Positions 23,579 to 32,618 of a DNA stretch of 44,390 nt are shown one piece after another. Under the pieces are notes generated by a model that had not been told where the DNA came from, searched no databases, and was given only the letters and a program-made list of their open reading frames with translations. The stretch is taken from NCBI GenBank assembly GCA_013791995.1, contig VMSS01000149.1, forward strand, positions 1 through 44,390, given 5' to 3'. Positions within the stretch are counted from its first letter, which is position 1. Each line of letters begins with the position of its first letter. The translations under genes were made by a program, and so were the position numbers. This DNA is from Desulfurivibrio sp. GTDB taxonomy: Bacteria; Desulfobacterota; Desulfobulbia; Desulfobulbales; Desulfurivibrionaceae.

Positions 23579-24373
23579 ATGACCGAAAAGATCCGCACCG
23601 ATCGCATTTACCAACATGCGCGGTACACCTCCCTGTACGATCTGGAACTGGGGGATTTCCGCGAAGATCTCCCCTTTTATCGCAAGCATCTGCCCACCCA
23701 GTTCTGCACCATTCTCGAACTGGGCTGCGGCACCGGCCGGATAAGCCGCCCCCTGACCGCGGACGGGTACCGGCTGACCGGCATTGATCTCTCCTTCCCC
23801 ATGCTTGCCGCCGCGAAAATCAACCCAGCCGCGTCCGCGCCCCGCTATGCCTGCATGGATATGACGGCCTTGGCCTTTCGCACCACCTTTTCCGCGATCA
23901 TCGCCCCATACAATACCCTGAACCTCCTGACCAAACCCGAAGACCTGCGCGCCTGCCTGAGCCGAGCCCATCATCTTCTTGCCGAAAACGGCGTCCTGCT
24001 CCTGCAACTCTATATCCCGGACCGGGAACTCCGCGCCATGGAAGGGGAAAAACGCTTCCAGTTCCAGATCTTCGACCGGCCGGACGGGTCAAAGGTTATA
24101 AAAGAAATCCTGAAAAGCACGATCCCGCATTCATGCCTGGTGGAAATCACGGAACAATACCGCTTGCGCTTCAGAAAGGATCAACCCAACGAGGATTGGC
24201 AGTACACCTATCACATACTTGGTTACGAATTTGAGCAATGGCGAGAGATTCTCGCCGCCCAGGGGTTTAGCATTGAAACTGCCTATGGCGACTACGATCT
24301 TGCCCCCTTTGTTCCGGAAAAGCATACAACCCTGCTCCTGGCTGCAAAAAAGTCCATTATCAGCCCCAAATAA
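23579..24373 (+). CDS. class I SAM-dependent methyltransferase
   Basis: A 264-residue methyltransferase. Motif I is ILELGCGTGRISRPL with the acidic ribose-binding residue in LTGIDLSFPMLAAA, followed by FSAIIAPYNTLNLL as motif IV. The C-terminal part (about 150-264) is a beta-rich domain typical of small-molecule or SAM/UbiE-like methyltransferases. The substrate is unknown. It begins 11 bases after asnS and is probably co-transcribed. Confidence 0.85.
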   Translation: MTEKIRTDRIYQHARYTSLYDLELGDFREDLPFYRKHLPTQFCTILELGCGTGRISRPLTADGYRLTGIDLSFPMLAAAKINPAASAPRYACMDMTALAFRTTFSAIIAPYNTLNLLTKPEDLRACLSRAHHLLAENGVLLLQLYIPDRELRAMEGEKRFQFQIFDRPDGSKVIKEILKSTIPHSCLVEITEQYRLRFRKDQPNEDWQYTYHILGYEFEQWREILAAQGFSIETAYGDYDLAPFVPEKHTTLLLAAKKSIISPK

Positions 24374-24456
24374 TTTATTTGCTATTCCAAATCCTTTTTG
24401 GTATCAAAAAATTTAGTGAGCAATGTGCAGTAGTTTTTTAGCTTTGTTTAAAAGTT

Positions 24457-24495
24457 TACCGCACAAACCCGGAGATGGTTGTGCGGTATTTTTAT
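24457..24495 (+). terminator. intrinsic terminator upstream of csp
   Basis: TACCGCACAA (24457-24466) and TTGTGCGGTA (24479-24488) form a ten-pair stem followed by TTTTTATT. It probably ends the asnS-methyltransferase transcript. The rest of 24374-24557 is AT-rich and may hold the csp promoter, though I could not pick one. Confidence 0.85.
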
Positions 24496-24557
24496 TAGCG
24501 GGCTGAAAACACTGCGGGTTTCAAGTTAGGGTTTCAAGCAAGGAACGGAGGGATATC

Positions 24558-24758
24558 ATGTTTGAAGGCACAGTGAAGTGGTTTAACGAATCAAAGGGCT
24601 TTGGTTTTATCGCACAGGATAATGGCAAGGATGTTTTTGTGCATTACTCAGCGATCAACAAGGACGGCTTCAAAACCTTGCAAGAAGGTGAACGCGTCCG
24701 CTTCGAAATTGTAGACGGCCAAAAGGGCCCTGCAGCAGCCAACGTGGAACCGCTGTAA
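24558..24758 (+). CDS. cold-shock protein, CspA family
   Basis: A 66-residue single cold-shock domain, nearly all matching the family: [18 protein letters not shown] (RNP1 region), DVFVHYSAI (RNP2) and [20 protein letters not shown]. These proteins bind single-stranded RNA/DNA and relieve RNA structure. ACGGAGGG precedes the ATG. It is monocistronic, set between two terminators. Confidence 0.96.
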   Translation: MFEGTVKWFNESKGFGFIAQDNGKDVFVHYSAINKDGFKTLQEGERVRFEIVDGQKGPAAANVEPL

Positions 24759-24786
24759 AGATCACAACACCAACGTTTGACCACCC

Positions 24787-24821
24787 AAGGGCCTGCGCGA
24801 AAGCGAGGGCCCTTTTTTTAT
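24787..24821 (+). terminator. intrinsic terminator after csp
   Basis: AAGGGCC and GGCCCTT pair around an inner GCGC-GAAA-GCG hairpin with a GNRA-type tetraloop, followed by a seven-T run. Confidence 0.88.
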
Positions 24822-25297
24822 TCTTATTCCCTTTTCATCGGCTTTTTGACCCATCCGGAATTTCCGGGGAAGATTGCGATCCTTTTTCCGTTGTTTTATC
24901 TTTCTTCTTTTGCGTGCAAATGGGAGATCCCCATTTGGCCTGCCGCGCCTCGCAAACAGGGGCGGAAAAAGACGCAAAAACTGCCTGAGGGCAAAGCCCG
25001 AGTTTTTTTTTGCGTTCCGCCTTCGTCGAGAAGCAAGGGAAGCCCGCAGGGCCAGGACTGGCTGGGGTGCCCTTTTCTTGTTTCTTCTTTTGGGCACGCA
25101 AAAGAAGAAAAAGAGAGCAAAGGCCAAGATCGTTGTCACCTTCTCCTAAATTCCCCATGAACTTTTACCCCTCTTTTTTCTCCGCACCCCATCTCCCTGT
25201 TTGCACTGACACACTTTCCCCTATACAATATAAAAAAGCGTCCCGGCGCGCTTACCGGAAAAATCTGCCGAACACTCTTCGCACAGGGTTGAACACC
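24822..25297. repeat. gene-free, palindrome-rich stretch before marC
   Basis: TTTCTTCTTTTGCGTGC (near 24902) is repeated in inverted form (GCACGCAAAAGAAGAAA, near 25093), about 170 bases apart. A third copy of TTTCTTCTTTTG, near 25083, pairs locally with CAAAAGAAGAAA. Between them lies AAAAACTG...GGGC-AAA-GCCC...GTTTTTTTT, terminator-like. The ORFs listed here on both strands are low-complexity (KKK, FFF runs) and not credible. The stretch resembles a dispersed palindromic element. No gene seen. Confidence 0.6.
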
Positions 25298-25930
25298 ATG
25301 CTGGATTCTTCCGAACATATAAAATTCATCATCTCCCTTTTCGCCATCGTCAACCCCATCGGGGCCATTCCCATCTATATCAGTCTCACCGACGAATACC
25401 GTGCGGAGGATCGCGCCAGAATCGTCCGGATTACTCCGGTGGCGGTGGTGGCCATTCTGCTGGTGACCCTGATCAGCGGCGAGTTCATCCTCCGATTTTT
25501 CGGAATATCCGTTGATTCCTTCCGGGTGGGCGGCGGCATCCTTCTTTTGCTCATGTCCATCTCCATGCTCCAGGCCAGGACAAGCCGCACCGCGCATACC
25601 AGCGACGAGGCCGAAGAAACCGCGGACCGAGAAACCATCGCCGTCGTACCGCTGGCCATCCCCCTGCTCTCCGGGCCGGGCGCCATAAGCACGGTTATCG
25701 TTTATGCCTACAAGGCAAAAGGAATTTCCGCCTATCTGATTACCAGCGCGGGCATCCTCCTCATCGGCCTGGCCATCTATCTTTCTCTGCTCGCCGCGCC
25801 CTACATCGCCAAAAAACTCGGCAGAACCGGGATCAACATCATCACCCGGATCATGGGCCTTATCCTGGCAGCCATTGCCGTGGAATTCATCACCACCGGA
25901 CTGAAGAACATCTTTCTACCCCTGACCTGA
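25298..25930 (+). CDS. MarC/UPF0056-family membrane protein
   Basis: A 210-residue six-helix membrane protein. FIISLFAIVNPIGAIPIYISLT is the conserved first helix of the MarC/SNG1 family, and VVPLAIPLLSGPGAISTVIVY is the conserved fourth segment. Despite the name, MarC is not shown to confer drug resistance and its substrate is unknown. I chose ATG 25298 because the upstream part of the ORF-track frame lies in low-complexity repeat DNA; an AGGG precedes it. Confidence 0.9.
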   Translation: MLDSSEHIKFIISLFAIVNPIGAIPIYISLTDEYRAEDRARIVRITPVAVVAILLVTLISGEFILRFFGISVDSFRVGGGILLLLMSISMLQARTSRTAHTSDEAEETADRETIAVVPLAIPLLSGPGAISTVIVYAYKAKGISAYLITSAGILLIGLAIYLSLLAAPYIAKKLGRTGINIITRIMGLILAAIAVEFITTGLKNIFLPLT

Positions 25931-26044
25931 CTCTTGGCGACTCCCCCGGCCTGACACCAGTCGATCAGGCCTGTTTTCCCTATGACCGCCCGGCTTTTTC
26001 CGTGCCACAGGAAGCCAGCGGCCGCAAACAGGAGAGCCACGCCC

Positions 26045-26866
26045 ATGAAAGTCATTGCCGCGGTCAACGGCCTTGTCACCTCGGACATTGCGGCGTTCTA
26101 TGCCCTGCGCTACGCCGCATTTCTTGACTACACCCTGTGCCTGCTCCACGTCGAAAACCCTGCGGACAGCAAGGAAGAGGTGGAATCGAGCATGTCGGCC
26201 ATCGAAGAGACAGCCGAACAATATCAGGTGAGAACCGAACGGGTTTTCCTGAAGGGGGAACCAGCCCCGGCCATTCAGGCCCATCTGCAGGAAATCAGGG
26301 CCGACATTCTCTTTTGCAGCACCCGGATGCGCAAACGCTTTTTCGAGGACTCGCTCAGCGAAAAGCTCACCCGCCTTCGTCTGCCGGCCGACCTGGCCAT
26401 CGTCCGGGTCGCCCATATGGATGCCGTCTTCATCACAGAAAATATCCTGCTACCCATCAGGGAAGACCGCCTCTCCGTGAAAAAATTCATCTTTGTCAGC
26501 GCCATGGCCAAAGCCCTTGGCGCTTCAACCGAGATCTACAGTGTCAGCCCTGCGGGAAACCGCCGGTTGGCCAGGCTGGACATCGGAAACGCCAGAGAGA
26601 TTTTCCAGAAAATCAACAATCGCCTCAGCCACTACACAAAGGGTTTCAAGCTCATGGCCGTACCCTTGCGGATCAAGCATAGCCTGGTCGAAAACGAAGT
26701 CGATCAGATCATGCACCATCTGGCACACCAGAAATTTCAGCTGATGATCATCGGCGGCAGAAGATTGTCGGTCTTTTCCCAGCTTTTCACGGAAGATCCG
26801 ATTACTCGCATCTTCCGCTACACGCCGGTAAACACCATTGCCTTTTATGCCCGGGACGCAGAGTGA
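26045..26866 (+). CDS. universal stress protein-like, two-part
   Basis: The 273-residue protein has an N-terminal UspA-like domain (MKVIAAVNGLVTSDIAAFYALRYAAFLD, LCLLHVENP, ADILFCSTRMRKRFFEDSLSEKL, LPADLAIVRVAH). A second, more divergent half (FIFVSAMAKALGASTEIYSV, FQLMIIGGRRLSVFSQLF) follows. The classic ATP-binding G-2x-G-9x-G loop is only loosely kept. CAGGAGAG precedes the ATG. The stop overlaps the ATPase start (TGATG), which suggests coupled expression and a regulatory link to the ATPase, an inference. Confidence 0.82.
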   Translation: MKVIAAVNGLVTSDIAAFYALRYAAFLDYTLCLLHVENPADSKEEVESSMSAIEETAEQYQVRTERVFLKGEPAPAIQAHLQEIRADILFCSTRMRKRFFEDSLSEKLTRLRLPADLAIVRVAHMDAVFITENILLPIREDRLSVKKFIFVSAMAKALGASTEIYSVSPAGNRRLARLDIGNAREIFQKINNRLSHYTKGFKLMAVPLRIKHSLVENEVDQIMHHLAHQKFQLMIIGGRRLSVFSQLFTEDPITRIFRYTPVNTIAFYARDAE

Positions 26867-29553
26867 TGCAGCTTTTCCGTCTGGAAAAACCCATGCTGCT
26901 CCGGCAGCTGAAAACCTCGGAAGACGGCCTGACCTCCAGCCAGGTCGCCCGGCGTCTGCGCGAGTTCGGCCCCAATGTTCTGGAAAAAGCGGCAAAAAAA
27001 AACTATCTCCTTGCCTACCTGGGCCAGTACAGCAATTTTTTCGCCATTCTGCTGGAGGTGGCCGCCCTCCTCTCCTTTATCGCCGACCATTACGACCCGG
27101 AAAAAGGCAGCGATATCCTGGGTTATGCCATCCTCGGTGCGGTCATCATCAACGCCACCTTTACGTTCTGGCAGGAATACCGGGCGGACAAGGCCATGGA
27201 GGAACTGCTCAAGCTGATACCGACCATGGTTTCGCTGAAGCGCGACAACCAGGTAATACAAATCAAGGCGGAAAATCTGGTTCCCGGAGATATCATGCTT
27301 CTGGAAGAAGGAAGCAAAATCGCAGCGGACGGAGTTGTTATCGAGGCCAACTCTCTGTATCTCAATCTCTCATCCCTTAACGGGGAATCAGCGCCCGCTT
27401 CACGCTCAACCGAACCGGGCACGGCAAATCGTCCTCTGGAAGCAAGGAACATGGTCTTTGCCGGAACCACCGTCGTTTCCGGCAGTGGGGTGGCGGTCGC
27501 GAGCGCCACGGGCAATGCCACGGAATTCGGCAACATTGCCAGCCTCACCAAAAACGTGCGCAAGACGCTCACCCCCATGCAGCGCGAAATTATCCACATT
27601 ACCCGCGTTTTTACGGGAATCGCCCTGTTCATGGGCTGCGTCTTTTTCGCTCTCGGCCTGTTCTCCGGCAAGGGAATCATGCTTGCCTCGATTTTTGCCC
27701 TTGCCCTGATCGTCGCCAACGTTCCTGAAGGGCTGCTGCCGACCATCAGCCTGTCACTCTCCCTGGCAAGCCAGCGCATGGCCAAACGCAACGCCCTGAT
27801 CAAGAACCTCGACTCCGTGGAGACCCTGGGCAGTGCCACGGTCATCTGCACCGATAAAACCGGCACCCTGACCAAAAACGAGATGACCGTCAAGTTTCTC
27901 TGGCTTGCCGGCGGCGAAGAGGTTTCCGTTTCAGGAGAAGGGTATCGCACGCCCGGTGAATTTTCCTGTGACCATTACAATGAAAGCAGCGAGCACCGTC
28001 TTGCCGATCTGCTCACCGCCGGGCTGCTCAACTGCCGTGCCACCATTGACGAGGAAAATTTGCGGGGAGATCCCACCGAACTGGCCATTGTCGCGGCCGG
28101 TCGGAAAAAGGGGATTACAGCCCCGGAACTGAAAAAAGTTCGGGAGTTCATTTTCACCAGCGAACGCAAGATGATGTCCAGCGTGTATCAGGAGGGAGAG
28201 ACTACCCACCTCTTTACCAAGGGCGCGGTGGAGGTAACGCTGCCGAAATGCGCTACTTTTCTGGGAAAAGACGGCAAGGAACATCCCCTCACCGAGGCGA
28301 CCCGACAGGCAGCCCTTGCCAAAGCCGACGTTTTCGAGAACCAGGCGTTTCGCGTTTTGCTCATTGCGCGCGGCACCAAGGAAAAAGAAGAGGGCCTAAC
28401 CCTGCTGGGGCTCGTTGCCATCATGGATCTGCCCCGGAGCGAAGTGCATGCGGCGGTAGCCTCCTGCAAAACCGCCGGGATCCGCACCATGATGATCACC
28501 GGGGACAACCCGCGCACCGCTGCAGCCATTGCCAGGATGATCGGCATGGATTTCGACCGGGTCATCACCGGTCCTGAACTGGAAAAGCTGCAAGACGAAG
28601 AGTTGGAGCAGATTCTCGCTTCGGAAACCGCGCTCTTTGCCAGAATGGCAGGCAACCAGAAGCTGCGTATCGCCACGGCCCTCCAGAACAACGGCGAAAT
28701 CGTGGCCATGACCGGTGACGGGGTCAATGATGCCCCGGCCCTGAAAAAGGCGGACATCGGCATCGCCATGGGTCTTTCCGGCACCGAGGTGGCCAAGGAG
28801 GCGGCGGACATGGTGCTGCTCGATGATAATTTCTCCTCCATCGTCATTGCCATCGAGGAAGGCAGAAATGTCTATTTCAACGTCAAGAAATTCGTCACCT
28901 ACGTGCTCGCCTCCAACGCACCGGAAATCGTGCCCTACATCCTGCATTTCTTCCTGAAAATCCCCCTGCCCCTTTCGGTGATCCAGATCCTTTCCATCGA
29001 TCTGGGCACGGACATCCTCCCGGGCGTGGCCTTGGGCAGCGAACGGCCGGAAAAGAATATCATGACCAGGCCGCCGGTGGGCAAGGGCGAAAAAATCCTT
29101 GATTGGGAGGTGTTCAAACGCGGTTATTTTTTCCTGGGAATCATCGAGGCCACCGCTGCAATGGTTGCATTTCTCTCCTTCCTGCTCCTGCACGGCTGGC
29201 AATACGGCACTGTGGATCTTGCCGACCCGCTGCTGCATCGGCAGGCCATGACCATGACTTTGTTGGGCGCGGTTTCCTGCCAGCTTCTCAATGCCTGGAC
29301 AATGCGGAGTTGGGAATTTTCCGCTTTCAGCGTGGGGTTTTTCTCCAACCGCATGATGCTGGTGGCCATGGGGGTCGAACTGGTCTGGGTCTGGGGACTT
29401 CTCAATGTGGCGGTGGTGCAGAAGGTGTTCAATACCGCCCATGTGCCGATTGGCGATCTCTGGATATTGCTGCCCTTTCCCGTGCTCCTTTTTCTAAGCC
29501 ATGAAGGGTACAAATGGTTACGCCGAAGCAGGAACAGCCTGGCCACTCCCTAA
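26866..29553 (+). CDS. P2-type cation-transporting ATPase
   Basis: The 895-residue pump carries the phosphorylation motif DKTGTLT (Asp330), LNGES in the actuator domain, MITGDNPRTA and TGDGVNDAPALKKADIGIAMG in the nucleotide domain, and a C-terminal six-helix P-type domain. The M4 segment ANVPEGLLPTISL and the following KNLDSVETLGSATVICTDKTGT resemble Na,K-ATPase-type (P2C) pumps (PEGLL) more than Ca2+ SERCA-type ones (PEGLP). The transported ion, Na+, K+ or Ca2+, is uncertain. The ATG at 26866 overlaps the usp stop; the ORF track used a GTG one codon earlier. Confidence 0.92.
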   Translation: MQLFRLEKPMLLRQLKTSEDGLTSSQVARRLREFGPNVLEKAAKKNYLLAYLGQYSNFFAILLEVAALLSFIADHYDPEKGSDILGYAILGAVIINATFTFWQEYRADKAMEELLKLIPTMVSLKRDNQVIQIKAENLVPGDIMLLEEGSKIAADGVVIEANSLYLNLSSLNGESAPASRSTEPGTANRPLEARNMVFAGTTVVSGSGVAVASATGNATEFGNIASLTKNVRKTLTPMQREIIHITRVFTGIALFMGCVFFALGLFSGKGIMLASIFALALIVANVPEGLLPTISLSLSLASQRMAKRNALIKNLDSVETLGSATVICTDKTGTLTKNEMTVKFLWLAGGEEVSVSGEGYRTPGEFSCDHYNESSEHRLADLLTAGLLNCRATIDEENLRGDPTELAIVAAGRKKGITAPELKKVREFIFTSERKMMSSVYQEGETTHLFTKGAVEVTLPKCATFLGKDGKEHPLTEATRQAALAKADVFENQAFRVLLIARGTKEKEEGLTLLGLVAIMDLPRSEVHAAVASCKTAGIRTMMITGDNPRTAAAIARMIGMDFDRVITGPELEKLQDEELEQILASETALFARMAGNQKLRIATALQNNGEIVAMTGDGVNDAPALKKADIGIAMGLSGTEVAKEAADMVLLDDNFSSIVIAIEEGRNVYFNVKKFVTYVLASNAPEIVPYILHFFLKIPLPLSVIQILSIDLGTDILPGVALGSERPEKNIMTRPPVGKGEKILDWEVFKRGYFFLGIIEATAAMVAFLSFLLLHGWQYGTVDLADPLLHRQAMTMTLLGAVSCQLLNAWTMRSWEFSAFSVGFFSNRMMLVAMGVELVWVWGLLNVAVVQKVFNTAHVPIGDLWILLPFPVLLFLSHEGYKWLRRSRNSLATP

Positions 29554-29708
29554 CAGAATCCGGCATGAGGATATTTCAGCCGCTTATGCCATCAATCTTT
29601 GGCCATTTTTTTCTTCGCAACCGCATCCAAACATGATACCTTTTCCAAGTTAAAATATTCAGCCTTGGGCTGTTTCTGGGATTTGAAAACCGCAACGGAG
29701 CGCATACC

Positions 29709-30536
29709 TTGACCACCATCGATTTCAACGCCCAACGCCTTGATCACGCCAAGAAGATCGTCAGCAAGATCAAACTCCCGGCCCAGCCCACCATCGTCAT
29801 CGAAATAAACAAGGAAATGCGCGCCGAGCATCCCCATTTCGAGCGCATCGGCAATCTGGTAACCCAGGACGCTTCGATAAGTGCCAAGGTCATCAACGTC
29901 ATCAACTCCCCGTTTTTCGGTTTGGCCAGAAAATGCGAATCCATTGTCCAGGCCCTGACCTACATGGGGTTGGAGAATTTCAAAAAGGTGGTGCTCACCG
30001 CCTGCCTGCAGGATGCCCTGGGCACCGGCTCCGCAGGGGACAAGATTTTCTGGGATCATTCCCTGCATACCGCAGTGGCGGCCGAAGCCCTGGCGAAATC
30101 CATGCGCGGTGTCCTGAGCGCCGACGAAATCACCCCGGACATGGCATACATGACCGGTCTGTTCCACGACTGTGCCATCCCGATGCTGCTGAAACGGAGC
30201 CCGGAATACAGCGCCTTTATCGATGCCGCCCTCAGCCATAAACGCGACATCATCCAGGAGGAGGACGCCCTGGTCGGTTCCGACCATTGCGTGGTAGGCG
30301 GACTCATGGCAAAGACCTGGTCGCTTCCCGATGCGGTATGCAAGACCATCATCCACCACCATACCTCCGACCTCGCCGGGCTGGGACCTGTACCGGCCAA
30401 GCTCATTGCCCTCACCAAGATCGCCGATTACATCGCCTATACCTTTGGCTTTTCCATCGGCATGGTAGACCAGATCATCGAGGGAGAGTGGGATCAGGAA
30501 GAGTGGTGCGAACTCAACGAGAGTGTATTGCATTAA
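29709..30536 (+). CDS. HDOD-domain protein, possibly cut short by an in-frame stop
   Basis: A 275-residue HDOD protein: KIKLPAQPTIVIEINKEM and TQDASISAKVINVINSPFFG open the domain, ALTYMGLENFKKVVL follows, and FHDCAIPMLL holds the HD pair. HDOD proteins act in signalling without known catalysis. The start is TTG with CGGAG upstream. The frame stops at TAA (30534-30536), but beyond it codons continue in frame as LHLGPDNLDDLKDQIFEQLAEQ before TGA at 30602-30604, the usual type of C-terminus for this family. The stop therefore looks like a recent nonsense change removing about 22 residues, overlapping the convergent dus end. Confidence 0.85.
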   Translation: MTTIDFNAQRLDHAKKIVSKIKLPAQPTIVIEINKEMRAEHPHFERIGNLVTQDASISAKVINVINSPFFGLARKCESIVQALTYMGLENFKKVVLTACLQDALGTGSAGDKIFWDHSLHTAVAAEALAKSMRGVLSADEITPDMAYMTGLFHDCAIPMLLKRSPEYSAFIDAALSHKRDIIQEEDALVGSDHCVVGGLMAKTWSLPDAVCKTIIHHHTSDLAGLGPVPAKLIALTKIADYIAYTFGFSIGMVDQIIEGEWDQEEWCELNESVLH

Positions 30537-30574
30537 CTGCATCTCGGGCCGGACAACCTCGATGACCTGAAAGA

Positions 30575-31597
30575 TCAGATCTTCGAACAGCTCGCTGAAC
30601 AGTGATCCTCGTCAAGGGGTTCGTTTCTGGCAAAAAAGACAAGAGCCCGTTCCTTGGCTTGAGCCACCGAATCGCTGGATTGCACGGCAGAAGCCAGTGA
30701 ATGCCCGAACGGGTAATTTTTAGCAAAATAATGACTGAACTCCTTGAGACGACCCAAGCGACGCTCCGGCAAGAAACTCTCCTCTAGAAGCTCGACAAAC
30801 CTCAGATACAACGCCGGTTTGTTCACCTTCGGAACCTCCGTACCAAAACCGTAAATCCCGTGGGCCAGCTCGGCGAAAATCCAGGGGCGAATAGCCGCAG
30901 CCCGACCGATCATCAGCCCGTCCGCCCCTGACTGGGCAAGACACGTCCTGGCATCCTCCAGCGAAAAAATCCCGCCGTTGGCAATAACCGGAATGTTCAG
31001 CCAGCCTTTGACCTTGCCGACCCATGGCCAGCGCGGCTTGCGGACGAACGGCTCCCCCCGCAGTCTGGCATGCACCGAAAGCAGTTCAATCCCTTCGCCT
31101 TCCAACATCAAGCAGAAATTACGCAGTTTTTCCTCATCCAGAGTCTCGCCCAGTCGAATCTTGGCGGTGAGCGGCAAATCGGTCTGCCTTCTGGCTTCGG
31201 CCACCAAGGCCCGAACCGTGGCGGGCTCCTCCATCAGGCGGCTGCCCGCCCCCATGCGGCGGACGGTAGGCGCGGGACAGCCCAGGTTGAGATCGATGGC
31301 ATCGGCTTGCAATGCGTGCAGTTTACCGATGGCAGGGGCGACCTCCTCCACCCGGCTTACCAGGAGTTGATAAGAGAGAGGCCTTTCCTGGGGGGCGCGG
31401 ACAAGATAGGGGGAGAGCTGGGGATTTTCCATGGGCAGCCGTTTGGCAGCCAACATCTCGGTGGAAAGCAGGCCAACCCCACCCAGTTCAAGGATAAGGC
31501 GGCGCAGGGCCGAATGGGTCAACCCGGCCATGGGCGCCAGCAGGAGGGGCGAAAAAAGCTCCATTCCCTTCAGTTTCAAAGATTGCACCTTATCCAT
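30575..31597 (-). CDS. dus: tRNA-dihydrouridine synthase
   Basis: The 340-residue FMN enzyme reduces uridines in tRNA D-loops. It begins PLLLAPMAGLTHSALRRL (FMN-binding start), has ADAIDLNLGCPAPTVRRMGAGSRLM with the catalytic Cys in LGCP, LTAKIRLG and VIANGGIFSLEDA...GADGLMIGRAAAIRPWIF. The Dus subfamily (A, B or C) cannot be set by eye. ATG 31597 (MDKVQSLKL) fits better than 31621. It converges with the HDOD gene. Confidence 0.92.
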   Translation of the reverse strand: MDKVQSLKLKGMELFSPLLLAPMAGLTHSALRRLILELGGVGLLSTEMLAAKRLPMENPQLSPYLVRAPQERPLSYQLLVSRVEEVAPAIGKLHALQADAIDLNLGCPAPTVRRMGAGSRLMEEPATVRALVAEARRQTDLPLTAKIRLGETLDEEKLRNFCLMLEGEGIELLSVHARLRGEPFVRKPRWPWVGKVKGWLNIPVIANGGIFSLEDARTCLAQSGADGLMIGRAAAIRPWIFAELAHGIYGFGTEVPKVNKPALYLRFVELLEESFLPERRLGRLKEFSHYFAKNYPFGHSLASAVQSSDSVAQAKERALVFFARNEPLDEDHCSASCSKI

Positions 31598-31615
31598 GCC
31601 GGGCTCGCAAAAAAT

Positions 31616-31694
31616 CGTCACCCCGGTGAAAAGCGGGGTCCAGTTCTTCCGCCACTCTCAGCAAACCCTGGTTTCCGGCTTTCGCCGGAATGAC
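31616..31694. repeat. dispersed CCGGAATGAC-type palindromic repeat
   Basis: GTCACCCCGGTGAAAAGCGG (31618-31637) and CTGGTTTCCGGCTTTCGCC with GGAATGAC (31668-31694) are imperfect complements, forming a long hairpin. This is a decayed member of a repeat type common in bacterial genomes. It fills the dus upstream gap. Confidence 0.7.
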
Positions 31695-31778
31695 TGGGTG
31701 GTACGATTTCTTGCTTTTTACGAGTGCATTATTCATACAGGATGTCCCGCGAAATTTTCCACAAAACCGCAGCATGTT

Positions 31779-32318
31779 CTATTCCCTGCCCAGCAGCTTT
31801 TTGACCAAAGTCCCCACCTTTGATTCCCGTTTTGCAAGGAAATCCAGGTCAGCCTTTTCCGCCAGATCCACCCTTTGCGCAAGAATCAACTCAGCCGCGA
31901 TCTCGGCCCCGCCCACGGTCAGCTCCTTGCAGGTTGCACCGTTTTTTTCCTTGCGTCGTTTGAGCAACACCCGGCAGCAGGTGGCACCGAAGCGAGTCCG
32001 AAAACGGTCGTGCATCTCTTTGGCCACCATTTCGAACTCCTTTGTCTTCATGCCCCCTTTCTGGCGCGGCCCGAGAAAAAGACCCAAGGCAACCTCGGCC
32101 CCGGCCAGCGAGCCGCAGGTGCATCCTGCCCCACCCATGCCATGGCAGAACCCGGAGCCCAGGCGAGCCGCCATTTCGGGAGTGAGATCCCCGCAAAAGG
32201 CCTGATTGGCTACAACAATTACCGTCTCGGAACAGCAGTAGCCCCGGGCCGAGAAGATATTGGTCGCCCGCCCCCCGACCAGTTCAACTATATGTGCTCT
32301 GTTTTCCTGGTTTCTCAT
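31779..32318 (-). CDS. C_GCAxxG_C_C family redox protein
   Basis: A 179-residue protein with the Cys pattern of the family: GYCCSETV, FCHGMGGAGCTCGSLAGAEVALGLFLG (GCTCGS for GCAxxG), ATCCRVLL and a later Cys. Family members are proposed redox or metal-binding proteins of anaerobes; no function is proven. The C-terminal about 60 residues (LTVGGAEIAAELILAQRVD...) extend beyond the core family. It is monocistronic, between repeat-filled gaps. Confidence 0.85.
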   Translation of the reverse strand: MRNQENRAHIVELVGGRATNIFSARGYCCSETVIVVANQAFCGDLTPEMAARLGSGFCHGMGGAGCTCGSLAGAEVALGLFLGPRQKGGMKTKEFEMVAKEMHDRFRTRFGATCCRVLLKRRKEKNGATCKELTVGGAEIAAELILAQRVDLAEKADLDFLAKRESKVGTLVKKLLGRE

Positions 32319-32402
32319 GTTTCATCCCACAGCAAAAAATGGTTACCGCATATCAATAGCAAAACTTTGCAAAAATAAGTGCTCCGACAGGGCTCTCCTG
32401 AC

Positions 32403-32478
32403 CTTGCCGAAAGGCTCAGCACGAACGGAATTGAATACGATACAGAAATTTTCCGTTCACCCTGAGCCTGTCGAAGGG
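32403..32478. repeat. inverted pair of the TTCGCCCTGAGCCTGTCGAA family
   Basis: A degenerate inverted copy (32403-32428) and a direct copy with CCGTTCACCCTGAGCC (32453-32478) stand 24 bases apart and could form a hairpin. They sit in the 300-base gap (32319-32618) between the C_GCAxxG gene and the clpB end. Apart from these and the clpB terminator the gap shows nothing. Confidence 0.75.
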
Positions 32479-32551
32479 TCGTTTTGGCGATCCCTCAACG
32501 AGATCAACCAAACCCCATCCCGCCCTTTCCACAACCAGTGCATATAACACA

Positions 32552-32590
32552 AAAGGCCAGCCGGATCACTCACAATCCCGGCTGGCCTTT
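32552..32590 (-). terminator. intrinsic terminator of clpB
   Basis: AAAGGCCAGCCGG and CCGGCTGGCCTTT form a 13-bp perfect stem. On the minus strand it is followed by a short T-run, 28 bases after the clpB stop. Confidence 0.85.
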
Positions 32591-32618
32591 CACCTTCATT
32601 TCTCGGTTTTCAGTTTTT

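Noticed and set aside
24762-25160. Several overlapping ORFs on both strands after csp
   Set aside because: Low-complexity Lys/Phe/Arg runs from palindromic repeat DNA; no family resemblance.
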